Assembly (NCBI GenBank): GCA_015491815.1
Contig: WFVC01000131.1
Coordinates: 1 to 32,506 of the forward strand
From: Gammaproteobacteria bacterium
Lineage (GTDB): Bacteria; Pseudomonadota; Gammaproteobacteria; UBA6429; Thiohalophilaceae
Length of the DNA stretch: 32,506 bases
Direction: 5' to 3'
The notes beneath the pieces are model-generated. The model ran no database searches. It had not been told where the DNA came from and worked only from the letters and a program-made list of their open reading frames with translations. A program made the position numbers and the translations under genes. This document shows positions 24,670 through 32,506 of this stretch, in pieces (position 1 is the first letter of the stretch; every line of letters starts with the position of its first letter).

Positions 24670-27288
24670 TTAAAACGGCAGCTTCAGCGAAGGATTGATC
24701 GCCAGCATTACCGTCCTGAACTCTTCCTGAATACGTTTCAACGCTTCTTCTGTTTGCGCCTCGAAGCGCAGCACCAGACAGGGGGTGGTATTGGAAGCGC
24801 GCACCAATCCCCAGCCGTCTTCGTAATCCGCGCGGATACCATCAATCATGGTCACATTCGCGTTATCAAAGTCGGCCTTGTCCAGCATCGCATCCATAAA
24901 CTTGAAGTGCTCGCCTTCGGCCATGCTCACATTCAGTTCCGGTGTATTCACGGCATCGGGTAGCGAAGCAAAAATTTCATGCGCCGGACGAGAATCGGCG
25001 GCTACTATCTCCAGCAGACGCGCGCCGGAATAAAGCCCGTCATCAAAACCGTACCAGCGTTCCTTGAAGAAAATATGCCCGCTCATTTCTCCCGCCAGCA
25101 GCGCGCCGGACTGCTGCATCTTGGCCTTGATCAGAGAATGCCCGGTCTTCCACATCAGCGGCTCACCGCCTTTTTCCCAGATCACTTTGGTTAGATTATT
25201 ACTGCACTTGATATCATAAATAATTTGCGCGCCATGATTGCGCGACAGCACATCTGCAGCAAACAGCATCATCAGGCGATCCGGCCAGATGATGCCGCCA
25301 TTGGCGCTCACCACGCCCAGACGATCGCCATCCCCATCGAAGGCCAGTCCCAGATCGGCGTTTTGCGCGCGCACCGTTTCAATCAGGTCGCGCAAGTTTT
25401 CCGGTCGGCTCGGATCCGGATGGTGATTGGGGAAATGTCCATCCACTTCGCTGTAGAGTTCGATCACCTCACAGCCCAATGAATTATATAATTTAGGTGC
25501 AATCGCACCGGCCACGCCATTGCCGCAATCAATTACGATTTTCAGCTTGCGCTTGAGTTTAACGTCCGTGACGATGCGCTGAATATATTCGTTACTGATG
25601 ACATGCGTTTTGTATTCACCATTGCCACGGGTGAAATCTTCATTCTGGATGCGTTCGCGCAAAGACTGAATCGCATCCCCGGACAAGGTCTCTCCGCCCA
25701 GCACCATTTTAACGCCATTGTATTCAGGTGGATTATGGCTGCCCGTTAACATCACGCCACTACCTTCGGCCATTTCCACGGCGGCGTAATATAATACCGG
25801 CGTCGGCACCATACCTACATCCAGCACATTCATCCCGGCAGACTGCAATCCCTTGACCAGGGCGCCGCCAAGTTCCGGTCCCGACAATCGCCCATCACGC
25901 GCAAAGGCGATCTTGTCCAGCCCGCGACCAATAGCCTCACTGCCCAGCGCCTTGCCAATTAGCATCATACTTTGCGCTGTCAGCGTCTTGCCGACAATGC
26001 CGCGAATATCATAGGCCTTGAAAACAGAGGCGAAGGCCTGTTCGGGACTCTTGATCGGCGCCTTGCCCGCTGCTTGTAGATCACTGTCCGAACGATCCGC
26101 CTGCGCCGGTTGCCGCATTTGCTGCTGACTCATGCTCTGCTTGAATTCAGCATCATTATCCAGTTCCTGAACTTCCATAACCCCGGTATCCATGAATACG
26201 CGATCCATACTGCGAGACATGCTGATATCACTAATGCTAATAGCATCGGGATCATCATCCCGCTCCCGATCCAGCGTGCCACCCTGCATCAGGCTGTCGA
26301 AACGTCCGGCGGCCGCCTTGAACTCTTTCATATTCAGACTGTATTCATGACGTTTAACGCCACGCAAAAAATTAGCCTCCATCTGCATAAAACTTTCAAG
26401 GTCCGCCTGTATCGCCCGGCTTAACGCGCCTTTTAGCAGGAATAACAGCATCGCGCTTAACAGCGTTGCCACCAATACAATAACCAGCAGGTTCATATTA
26501 AATAGTGATGGCGCCGCCACCGGCGTCCATACACTTATGCGCCAGCGCGTGCCAGATACTTCAGAAGATGCCGGCATACCCGTATTTTTTGCATTCACAT
26601 CACCGGCGCGACCAATAAGCAACGCTGGCTTGCCCGCCACCGGCTGAGTCAGTTCCATGTAACCTTTCACACCTTCGGACTGCAACCACTTGTTAATCAG
26701 CTTCACATCCAGCGCCAGCTGGATATGACCGACAACTTTATCGCCCGTCAGTGATAATACCGGTTGCAGAATATCGATATGTTGTTGAGCCGTGCCAAAA
26801 ACATGAATTTCAACCGGGGGACTCTGATGGTTTTCTTCCGCCTGACGCTGCATATCCAGACAGGCAAAACCCAGATAAGGTTTCTGCCGCTTATCAACCT
26901 TAAACACGCCTGTCGGCAACAGGCGTAAACGCAGCGCGCCGGGAAACTGTTTTTTCAGTTGCTCGGCCTTGACCTGTTTCGCGGCATCATCGCCGGAAAC
27001 AATCAGTTTGCGCACCTGAGGATCTGCCGCGATGCCACGCAGCGCCTGAGCATAATAGGCTACCTTGAAAGCCAGTTTGTGTGCGCTGCGCTCGGCAATG
27101 GCGTTAACCACCGCCCCCTGTTGCAGGCGTAATTCTGTCAGGCCGGGATACTGGCTGAAAAAAGTCGCCACCAGAATAATCAGGCTGAAAAACACAAAAG
27201 CCAGCAAACTCGCCGTATTTAATCCAAGCGCGTGTTTTCCGACATTTTTTTTGCTTTTACGTGTCCGACGTTTCCGTGCTTTCGCCAC
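24670..27288 (-). CDS. algC: Phosphomannomutase/phosphoglucomutase with N-terminal membrane sensor extension
   Basis: An 872-residue two-part protein. Residues about 420-872 are an alpha-D-phosphohexomutase that interconverts mannose and glucose 1- and 6-phosphates for lipopolysaccharide and exopolysaccharide. The phospho-Ser lies in LTGSHNPPEYNG (about 518), the metal loop is DGDGDRLG (about 653), and the sugar-binding EMSGH is present. The first 420 residues have a Lys/Arg-rich start, a helix at about 25-45, a periplasmic region of about 200 residues, a second helix near 265-285 and an acidic linker. Pseudomonas AlgC genes can also have such an extension. GTG 27288 has AGGGAG upstream. Between dut and argB. 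Confidence 0.94.
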   Translation of the reverse strand: MAKARKRRTRKSKKNVGKHALGLNTASLLAFVFFSLIILVATFFSQYPGLTELRLQQGAVVNAIAERSAHKLAFKVAYYAQALRGIAADPQVRKLIVSGDDAAKQVKAEQLKKQFPGALRLRLLPTGVFKVDKRQKPYLGFACLDMQRQAEENHQSPPVEIHVFGTAQQHIDILQPVLSLTGDKVVGHIQLALDVKLINKWLQSEGVKGYMELTQPVAGKPALLIGRAGDVNAKNTGMPASSEVSGTRWRISVWTPVAAPSLFNMNLLVIVLVATLLSAMLLFLLKGALSRAIQADLESFMQMEANFLRGVKRHEYSLNMKEFKAAAGRFDSLMQGGTLDRERDDDPDAISISDISMSRSMDRVFMDTGVMEVQELDNDAEFKQSMSQQQMRQPAQADRSDSDLQAAGKAPIKSPEQAFASVFKAYDIRGIVGKTLTAQSMMLIGKALGSEAIGRGLDKIAFARDGRLSGPELGGALVKGLQSAGMNVLDVGMVPTPVLYYAAVEMAEGSGVMLTGSHNPPEYNGVKMVLGGETLSGDAIQSLRERIQNEDFTRGNGEYKTHVISNEYIQRIVTDVKLKRKLKIVIDCGNGVAGAIAPKLYNSLGCEVIELYSEVDGHFPNHHPDPSRPENLRDLIETVRAQNADLGLAFDGDGDRLGVVSANGGIIWPDRLMMLFAADVLSRNHGAQIIYDIKCSNNLTKVIWEKGGEPLMWKTGHSLIKAKMQQSGALLAGEMSGHIFFKERWYGFDDGLYSGARLLEIVAADSRPAHEIFASLPDAVNTPELNVSMAEGEHFKFMDAMLDKADFDNANVTMIDGIRADYEDGWGLVRASNTTPCLVLRFEAQTEEALKRIQEEFRTVMLAINPSLKLPF

Positions 27289-27359
27289 TTTTAACTTACT
27301 CCCTAAAACAATAAAGTACGCTATAAACTAAATTTCGATTGTATTTTAATGCCTAATTT

Positions 27360-27815
27360 TCAACCCCGCCCGGTGTGCCCAAAACCACCGGCCGCCCGCG
27401 CACTGGTATTAAAATCTTCAACAATATCAAACTCGGCCTGCAACACTGGAACCAGAACCAGTTGCGCAATACGCTCGCCAACTTCGATGGTGAAAGCGGC
27501 GTTACCGCGATTCCAGCAGGAGACAAATAACTGCCCCTGATAGTCTGAATCAATTAAGCCTACGAGGTTGCCCAGCACAATGCCATGTTTATGTCCCAGC
27601 CCAGAACGAGGCAAAATCATCGCCGCAAGCCCGGGGTTATCAATATGAATCGCCATGCCTGTCGGGATCAGCTGGGTTTGCCCCGGCTCAATACACAAGG
27701 GGCGATCCAGACAGGCGCGCAAATCCAGTCCGGCGGATCCTTCCGTCGCATATTCAGGCATCGGGATTTCTTTTCCCAGTCGCGAGTCCAGAATTTTAAG
27801 TTTGATCTTATTCAT
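27360..27815 (-). CDS. dut: Deoxyuridine triphosphate nucleotidohydrolase (dUTPase)
   Basis: A 151-residue trimeric dUTPase that splits dUTP to dUMP and pyrophosphate, keeping uracil out of DNA. The five family motifs are present: AGLDLRA (I), [15 protein letters not shown] (II), GLIDSDYQG (III), [11 protein letters not shown] (IV) and the C-terminal [12 protein letters not shown] (V). ATG 27815. Downstream of coaBC, 63 bases past an inverted repeat, as in most gammaproteobacteria. Confidence 0.98.
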   Translation of the reverse strand: MNKIKLKILDSRLGKEIPMPEYATEGSAGLDLRACLDRPLCIEPGQTQLIPTGMAIHIDNPGLAAMILPRSGLGHKHGIVLGNLVGLIDSDYQGQLFVSCWNRGNAAFTIEVGERIAQLVLVPVLQAEFDIVEDFNTSARAAGGFGHTGRG

Positions 27816-27878
27816 ACGCTTATCCCCAGAAATATATCGGCCAGCCGCCGGAAAAAATTATCTTAACCGTATCTAACC

Positions 27879-27953
27879 GGGGTCAGAGTAAAAGTGTTTC
27901 TAATTATTCCTTGCTTAGAAAATGAATATTAGAAACACTTTTATTCTGACCCC
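27879..27953. repeat. 75-bp palindrome with 26-bp arms (GGGGTCAGA...TTTCTAAT)
   Basis: Positions 27879-27904 and 27928-27953 are inverted copies that differ at one of 26 bases, with a 23-base loop. GGGGTCAGAGTAAAAGTG repeats of this kind are widespread in proteobacteria and often associated with REP/RAYT-type mobilisation. It supplies the last residues and the stop codon of coaBC and forms a strong hairpin right after it. Confidence 0.85.
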
Positions 27954-29160
27954 CATTAAAGTGCTGCGCAACAACCTCGACAAGCCGGCGCGCCAGTTTG
28001 GCTTTTGAAGCCTGTTCCAGCGCCAAATCGCCGCCACGCCAGAACAGGTGCAGCGCATTCTCGTCACTGCCAAAAGCGCCGCCCGTCGCCTCGGCCGCCG
28101 GCCCCACCCAGTTGGCGGCAACCAGTTCAATGCCTTTTTTATGCAGCTTCTGCTGCGCATAATCCGCCAGATCTTGCGTCTCGGCCGCGAAGCCGACACA
28201 GAACAGGCGTGGAAATTTCTTTTTAACGCTGGCAAGAATATCAGGATTCGGCAGCATCTTCAGGCTCAGCTCGCGATCCTCTTTTTTCAGTTTTTCACTC
28301 CACGCCTCTGCCGGCCGATAGTCGGCCACCGCCGCCGTAGAAATAAAAATATCCGCTGTCTTCGCCTGCTGCAGGATCACATCATGCATTTCCATGGCGC
28401 TGATCACATCGATACGCTCGACCCGATCCGGGCTGGCCAGACTCACCGGCCCGGCCACCAGAATCACTTTCGCCCCGGCCTCCTGCGCCGCCGCAGCAAT
28501 GCTAAAGCCCATTTTTCCGGAACTGTGATTGCTCAAATAGCGCACTGGATCGATGGCTTCGCGGGTTGGACCGGCGCTGACCAACACTGTCCTGCCGCTG
28601 AGACTGCCGGGCGCAAACAATTGCGCCAGTTGCGCAATAATGGCTTCAGGCGCCAGCAAACGCCCGGCGCCCACGTCTCCACAAGCCTGTTCGCCTTCAT
28701 CCGGCCCCAGCAGCAAAACACTACGGCGACTCAGTAAACGCACATTTTCCTGCGTCGCCTCATTCGCCCACATTTGTGCATTCATCGCCGGCGCCACCGC
28801 CAGCGGCACCTTGCCACCCGCCAGACACACGGCCGCCAGCAGATCATCGGCCCGCCCCCGGGTCAAACGGGCAATAAAATCCGCGCTGGCCGGGGCAATC
28901 AGAATAACATCCGCCCAGCGCGCCAGTTCGATATGGCCCATGCCGGCCTCGGCATCGGTATCCAGCAAGTGCAAATGCACCGGATTTCCTGAAAGCGCCT
29001 GAAAGGTCATCGGCGTGACAAATTCCGTGGCGCCACGGGTCATCACCACCCGCACTTCCGCTCCGGCCTCGCGCAAACGGCGCACTAGATCGGCCGCTTT
29101 ATAAGCCGCAATGCTTCCGGTTACTCCGAGCAGAATACGTTTGTTAGTAAGGACTTGCAT
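27904..29160 (-). CDS. coaBC: Bifunctional phosphopantothenoylcysteine decarboxylase/phosphopantothenate-cysteine ligase
   Basis: A 418-residue coenzyme A synthesis enzyme. Residues 1-185 form the flavin-dependent CoaC decarboxylase (GVTGSIAAYKA, PASADFIARLTRG, APAMNAQMW, ACGDVGAGRL). The rest is the CTP-dependent CoaB ligase (VSAGPTREAIDPVRYLSNHSSGKMG, AAVADYRP, GFAAET, ANWVG). The body ends at about residue 402 in LARRLVEVVAQHF, where family members normally finish; the last 16 or so residues (NGGQNKSVSNIHFLSKE) are encoded by the inverted repeat and are probably not conserved. First gene of the run to dut, algC and argB. Confidence 0.96.
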   Translation of the reverse strand: MQVLTNKRILLGVTGSIAAYKAADLVRRLREAGAEVRVVMTRGATEFVTPMTFQALSGNPVHLHLLDTDAEAGMGHIELARWADVILIAPASADFIARLTRGRADDLLAAVCLAGGKVPLAVAPAMNAQMWANEATQENVRLLSRRSVLLLGPDEGEQACGDVGAGRLLAPEAIIAQLAQLFAPGSLSGRTVLVSAGPTREAIDPVRYLSNHSSGKMGFSIAAAAQEAGAKVILVAGPVSLASPDRVERIDVISAMEMHDVILQQAKTADIFISTAAVADYRPAEAWSEKLKKEDRELSLKMLPNPDILASVKKKFPRLFCVGFAAETQDLADYAQQKLHKKGIELVAANWVGPAAEATGGAFGSDENALHLFWRGGDLALEQASKAKLARRLVEVVAQHFNGGQNKSVSNIHFLSKE

Positions 29161-29201
29161 AGCTCGCAGAGTTTAGCAGAATCGATCCGCTAAATGCGAA
29201 A

Positions 29202-29347
29202 CTAAATAGCTGTTCCAAATACCTGTACACCTATGGAACAACGGTGGAATTGTAGGTACGGCTTCAGCCGTACAGGTACGATTGAAATCGTACCTACAAC
29301 AGGCTCCGGTAATACATAGCGTACTGGAATTAGGAACAGCTATTTAG
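29202..29347. repeat. 146-bp MITE-like element B, relative of element A
   Basis: The ends starting CTAAATAGCTGTTCC at 29202 and the reverse complement of 29321-29347 agree at 24 of 27 bases. The first 43 bases resemble the inverted right end of element A (9270-9484). Nested inside is an unrelated palindrome bounded by TTGTAGGTACG and CGTACCTACAA (about 29250-29300). No coding capacity. It lies in the 281-base gap between coaBC and the PEP-CTERM gene. Confidence 0.75.
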
Positions 29348-29370
29348 AATGAACTATCCGCAGAAACGGG

Positions 29371-29424
29371 AATAAAAAAAGGGGAGACGTCCGCCGCCCT
29401 GCTCAGAGTGGCGGGACAGGCGGA
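29371..29424 (-). terminator. Candidate terminator of the PEP-CTERM gene
   Basis: Downstream of the gene on the minus strand, GGCGGA/TCCGCC (29419-29424 with 29390-29395) and an inner GGCGG/CCGCC stem form a GC-rich hairpin. This is followed by CCCC and seven T (29380-29374). The 9-base gap between stem and T run makes it less than ideal. Confidence 0.5.
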
Positions 29425-29441
29425 AAATCAGTCAGACAATT

Positions 29442-30101
29442 TCAGGCGTTGATATTACGTGTTTTCAGGCGTACTAAACCAATTAATCCAATCGACATAA
29501 GCATCAACGTTGCAGGCTCCGGCACATTGTGGGTGTCCTCGGCATCAATATACAGGCGGGATGAAGTCAACTCCAAACTATCAGCAATGGTGTGCATGTG
29601 GTTATAGGAATGGGTGTCATAACGATAATGAGTATCGTAATAGCTGTCGGTATGGAACCAGTGACGCCGTGTATGGCGCACACTATAAGGATGAGAAACC
29701 GTATAGCTATGTTGATCTACATATTGGTAAACCTCATTAGCTCTAACCGATACATTTAGCATTCCGTCGAGAAGATACTCGTATGTGCCGGTAATGCCCA
29801 GCAGGTTAAACTGGGTTGTGCCTGAACCGGGAGTCAGATTCCCCAGAAACAGATCACCTTCGATGCGCACAGGATCAGGGTTGGCATCGACGCCCTGAGC
29901 GGTAATCGAAAGACTGGCGCTGTTAATCACGCTATCGGCATTGAGGCCATAACCACTGAAATCAAAGACCCAGGAAACAGTCTGCCCGTTATTAACGGTC
30001 GAATTACTCCAGTCGTCATAGGTCAAATCGATGATCGTGGCATTGGCCGAACTCAGTATGGCGCACAGCCCCAGAGCAAGAAGTGTGTTTTTGCAAAACA
30101 T
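29442..30101 (-). CDS. PEP-CTERM sorting-domain protein with His/Tyr-rich segment
   Basis: A 219-residue exported protein with an N-terminal signal peptide (about 1-21, ending SSANA) and a C-terminal PEP-CTERM signal: VPEPAT at 193-198, a hydrophobic helix, and a basic tail RLKTR. Exosortase cuts such tails, a system tied to exopolysaccharide and biofilm production. In between is a beta-rich domain, then a stretch at 125-170 with 9 His and 9 Tyr among 46 residues, which could bind metal. The gene sits alone between coaBC and radC, genes that are adjacent in E. coli, so it appears to have been inserted there. The function of the mature protein is unknown. No exosortase is in the window. Confidence 0.85.
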   Translation of the reverse strand: MFCKNTLLALGLCAILSSANATIIDLTYDDWSNSTVNNGQTVSWVFDFSGYGLNADSVINSASLSITAQGVDANPDPVRIEGDLFLGNLTPGSGTTQFNLLGITGTYEYLLDGMLNVSVRANEVYQYVDQHSYTVSHPYSVRHTRRHWFHTDSYYDTHYRYDTHSYNHMHTIADSLELTSSRLYIDAEDTHNVPEPATLMLMSIGLIGLVRLKTRNINA

Positions 30102-30340
30102 GCGTTTTTATCTCCCAATGATTTTATTTTTTGATCTACTGCTCATTTGCCCGAATACTGAAAATCAGCCCCGGAAAACAAAATTATGCCAACTTCATCA
30201 CAAATTTTAGTCTTATTTTTCAAACCGACCTATATGCCAATGGTCATAAGGCGGCCTCCTCACCTGCGCGCCAAAACTTGACCTCACCGCATAAACCGGT
30301 GATCCTGCAACCATATCGACACTGACAGGGAGGTCATAGC

Positions 30341-31015
30341 ATGCCGATTACCGACTGGCCGATACAGGAACGGCCCCGCGAGAAACTGCTTCATCAGGGC
30401 GCCGCTGCGCTCTCCGACGCTGAACTGCTGGCGATCTTTCTGCGCACTGGCCTTCCCGGTAAAACGGCCGTGGATCTGGCGCGGGATTTATTACAGGAAT
30501 TCACCGGCCTGCGCGGCCTGCTCACTGCATCCCGGGATCAATTCTGCCGTCAGGCCGGGCTCGGCCCGGCCAAATACGCCCAGCTTCAGGCCGTACTGGA
30601 AATGGGCAAGCGCCATTTACACGCCACCCTGATTCGGGACGAGGCGCTGACCGATCCAGCTGCGACCCGCCATTACCTCAGCGCGCGCCTGCGCGATCAC
30701 GCCTTTGAGGTCTTCGCCTGTCTGTTTCTGGACAATCGCCACCGGGTCATTCATTTCGGGGAATTGTTCCGGGGCACCATCAACGGCGCCTCGGTGCATC
30801 CGCGCGAGGTGGTGCGCCAAACCCTGGAGCACAATGCCGCCGCCGTGATTTTCGCCCACAACCACCCCTCCGGCGTGGCCGAACCCAGCGAGGCGGATCG
30901 GCAACTGACCCGCCGCCTGCAATCGGCGCTGGAGCTCATCGATGTGCGGGTGCTGGATCATATTGTTATTGGCGATGGGGAGTGTGTCGCTTTTTCCGAG
31001 CGGGGCTGGATTTAA
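30341..31015 (+). CDS. radC: RadC/YicR-family JAB1/MPN domain protein
   Basis: A 224-residue protein with an N-terminal helix-hairpin-helix part ([18 protein letters not shown]) and a JAMM metalloprotease-like domain. The zinc motif is HNHPSG...SEAD (about 172-184), with a Glu in the upstream strand. The historical name RadC comes from a repair phenotype that was later reassigned, and the real activity is unknown. ATG 30341 follows GGGAGG. It is divergent from coaBC in other gammaproteobacteria and lies upstream of rpmB-rpmG, as here. Confidence 0.95.
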   Translation: MPITDWPIQERPREKLLHQGAAALSDAELLAIFLRTGLPGKTAVDLARDLLQEFTGLRGLLTASRDQFCRQAGLGPAKYAQLQAVLEMGKRHLHATLIRDEALTDPAATRHYLSARLRDHAFEVFACLFLDNRHRVIHFGELFRGTINGASVHPREVVRQTLEHNAAAVIFAHNHPSGVAEPSEADRQLTRRLQSALELIDVRVLDHIVIGDGECVAFSERGWI

Positions 31016-31027
31016 ACGGGATCGCGC

Positions 31028-31056
31028 TTGTATCTCGGCGTCCAATTCCGTAGAAT
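31028..31056 (+). promoter_or_regulatory. Sigma-70 promoter of rpmB-rpmG
   Basis: TTGTAT (31028-31033), a 17-base spacer and TAGAAT (31051-31056, five of six matches to TATAAT) precede rpmB, with a leader of about 63 bases. The -35 begins 13 bases after the radC stop. Confidence 0.6.
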
Positions 31057-31125
31057 GCGCGGTCTTTGACGCGGGTCCCGGGTTGCGGGCGCCGGTCGTT
31101 TATGAAAATTTTTGGAGAATGAGTC

Positions 31126-31362
31126 ATGTCACGAGTTTGTCAAGTTACCGGCAAGCGCCCAATGAGCGGAAATAATGTTTCCCACGCGCACAATAAAACC
31201 CGCCGCCGTTTTCTGCCGAATCTGCACAGCCACCGTTTCTGGGTTGAGTCTGAACAGCGTTTCGTGCGTCTGCGTCTGAGTTCCAAGGGCATGCGCATTA
31301 TTGACAAGAAAGGCATCGACGCCGTCCTCGCCGACATGCGTCGTCGTGGCGAGAAGGTTTAA
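31126..31362 (+). CDS. rpmB: 50S ribosomal protein L28
   Basis: A 78-residue L28, an rRNA-binding protein of the large subunit that enters late in its assembly. [34 protein letters not shown] is the highly conserved N-terminal half. ATG 31126 has GGAGA upstream. It is followed after 11 bases by rpmG, the usual pair. Confidence 0.98.
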   Translation: MSRVCQVTGKRPMSGNNVSHAHNKTRRRFLPNLHSHRFWVESEQRFVRLRLSSKGMRIIDKKGIDAVLADMRRRGEKV

Positions 31363-31373
31363 GGAGAAGGATC

Positions 31374-31532
31374 ATGGCGACAGATAAAATCAAACTGGTG
31401 TCCAGCGCGAATACCGGACACTTCTACACCACCTGCAAAAATAAACGCAACATGCCTGAAAAAATGGAGATCAAAAAATACGATCCCGTGGTTCGCAAGC
31501 ATGTGATGTATAAGGAAGCCAAGATTAAATAA
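31374..31532 (+). CDS. rpmG: 50S ribosomal protein L33
   Basis: A 52-residue L33 with the family pattern [20 protein letters not shown] and [18 protein letters not shown]. It has one Cys (C21) and lacks the zinc-binding Cys pairs, so it is the zinc-independent form. ATG 31374 follows AAGGAG at the end of rpmB. It ends 22 bases before a strong terminator. Confidence 0.97.
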   Translation: MATDKIKLVSSANTGHFYTTCKNKRNMPEKMEIKKYDPVVRKHVMYKEAKIK

Positions 31533-31554
31533 ATCCGGCTCCCGACTCATTCAA

Positions 31555-31587
31555 TAAAAAAACCCGCTCACCTGGCGGGTTTTTTTG
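31555..31587 (+). terminator. Rho-independent terminator of rpmB-rpmG
   Basis: ACCCGC (31562-31567) pairs with GCGGGT (31575-31580) around TCACCTG, with flanking A and T runs extending the stem and a tail of seven further T. The A run on the left lets it act in both directions. Confidence 0.92.
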
Positions 31588-31610
31588 TGTCCGGGCGGGT
31601 AGAGTGTGTT

Positions 31611-31767
31611 GATCGCAGAGGACGCAGAGACACAGAAATTTATTTTTTAGAATCTGAAGCCCTTCGTTTTCGCGCCCTGCAAATAACACCCTTCGACTTC
31701 GCTCAGGGCGAACGGAATTAATCACAAAAAAACTCTGCGTCTCCGCGCCTCTGCGTCCTCTGCGATC
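31611..31767. repeat. 157-bp CGCAGAG-family element with 19-bp perfect inverted ends
   Basis: GATCGCAGAGGACGCAGAG (31611-31629) and its exact reverse complement (31749-31767) enclose a TTCGACTTCGCTCAGGG motif (31691-31707) and CGAACGGAATTAATCA. It thus combines two repeat families in one element. No coding capacity. It fills the gap between the terminator and the hydantoinase-like gene. Confidence 0.75.
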
Positions 31768-31784
31768 ATCCACACCCTTCAAAT

Positions 31785-32506
31785 TCAGCTCACACTCAAC
31801 ATCAGATTTCCCAGCGCATCCACTTCGCAATCCCAGCCCGGCGCGACATAGGTGGTGGAGACGGTTTCAGTGATCAGCAGGGGGCCGGACAATCGCTGGC
31901 CAACGGCCAATGATGTCCGCGCATATACGGGCGCGGGTGAGTCGATGCCGACCATCTCAACCTGCGTCTGTGCTTCGCCCGGCTGCTGCGCCGGCGGCGC
32001 ATCCAGCGGCAATGCCGCTGCGGGACTCTGCAGGGCGACGCGAATATTCACCAGTTCTACAGCCAGATCCAGCTGATGACCATAACGACGCGCGTGCAAC
32101 TGATGAAACGCCTGCGCCGTTGTCGTCGCATCCACCCAGGGAAGGTTAAGAGTGTAAGACTGCCCCCGGTAACGTAAATCCAGACTGTACCGAACCTCAA
32201 TCGATTCGGCCTCCACGCCTTCGGCCAGCAGCTCGGCGCGCCCCTGTTCAGCCAGTCGCTCGAATTCATTTTCCAAACATCGCACATCCGTCCCGGCCAG
32301 CAGGCCGATGCGCGTCTGTGACAATCGCCGTTCACGCGGAGCAACCAGCATGCCCAGCGCGGAAAGCACCCCCGCATGCACCGGCGCCAGCGCACGCGAC
32401 ATGCCCAGCGCCTCGGCCAGTGCGCAAACATGCAGGCCGCCGGCGCCGCCAAATGACACCAGCGTCAGCCCCCGAGGATCAACCCCGCGCTGCACCGACA
32501 TCACCC
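31785..32506 (-). CDS. Hydantoinase A/5-oxoprolinase family protein, C-terminal part
   Basis: About 240 residues of the C-terminal portion of a HyuA-type ATP-dependent hydrolase of cyclic amides (N-methylhydantoinase A, 5-oxoprolinase or acetone carboxylase beta relatives). SFGGAGGLHVCALAEALGM and PVHAGVLSALGMLVAP are the conserved ATPase-like core segment. The remaining part carries RYRGQSYTLNLP, ARRYGH and GPLLITETVSTTYVAPGW, typical of the family tail. The N-terminal part lies outside the right edge, so start and full length are unknown. HyuB would be expected next to it but is not in view. Confidence 0.9.
   Translation of the reverse strand, partial: VMSVQRGVDPRGLTLVSFGGAGGLHVCALAEALGMSRALAPVHAGVLSALGMLVAPRERRLSQTRIGLLAGTDVRCLENEFERLAEQGRAELLAEGVEAESIEVRYSLDLRYRGQSYTLNLPWVDATTTAQAFHQLHARRYGHQLDLAVELVNIRVALQSPAAALPLDAPPAQQPGEAQTQVEMVGIDSPAPVYARTSLAVGQRLSGPLLITETVSTTYVAPGWDCEVDALGNLMLSVS

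Noticed and set aside
28048-28737. 229-residue plus-strand frame within coaBC
   Set aside because: It is antisense to a well-conserved enzyme and its composition is that of a shadow frame.
30131-30325. 64-residue frame upstream of radC
   Set aside because: No ribosome site, odd composition, and the stretch looks like a leader region. I see nothing supportable in 30102-30340.

Overview
The window reads as about 50% GC chromosome of a gammaproteobacterium, probably a respiratory, perhaps sulfur-oxidising or denitrifying, relative of the Chromatiales or Ectothiorhodospirales. That placement is inference. It rests on the enterobacterial/pseudomonad-like housekeeping order pyrE, slmA, argB, algC, dut, coaBC, then divergent radC-rpmB-rpmG, and on a PEP-CTERM protein. 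No rRNA, tRNA, CRISPR array or transposase gene was seen.

Bases 1-12,000 form a respiratory and stress cluster. On the minus strand, one unit runs from 7848 to 3532: a 50-residue membrane protein, a CuA subunit II, a heme-copper oxidase subunit I, heme O synthase and a Sco copper chaperone. A second minus-strand set follows, from 3473 off the left edge: a fusion of cytochrome b, two [4Fe-4S] clusters and an FlpD/MvhD domain, then a one-helix membrane protein, then a second heme-copper subunit I. Both catalytic subunits lack the oxidase Tyr after the helix VI His. The second also has Asp-His where oxidases have His-His. I therefore read both as candidate non-canonical NO reductases rather than ordinary oxidases. 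On the other side lie heme A synthase, a DNR/FNR-type regulator, a CXXC-less thioredoxin-fold protein, a bacteriohemerythrin and an OB-fold lipoprotein. Four FNR/DNR-type palindromes stand before the transcription units, three with a well-placed -10, which suggests one NO- or oxygen-limitation regulon.

Bases 12,000-24,000 hold metH, a GGDEF-EAL sensor, a TtcA-like tRNA thiolase with an LpxL-type acyltransferase, xthA and pyrE (divergent), a TauE/SafE permease, a secreted coiled-coil protein and slmA. Bases 23,600-31,600 hold argB, algC with a membrane sensor extension, dut, coaBC, a PEP-CTERM protein, radC, rpmB and rpmG. The right edge carries the C-terminal part of a hydantoinase A/oxoprolinase-type protein.

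Short palindromic elements without genes are scattered through the intergenic spaces. They fall into at least four families: TTCGAC...CTCAGG, CGCAGAG, CTAAATAG...TTCCAAATACC ends, and GGGGTCAGA...TTTCTAAT. Two of them form the 3' ends of genes (the DNR-type regulator and coaBC).
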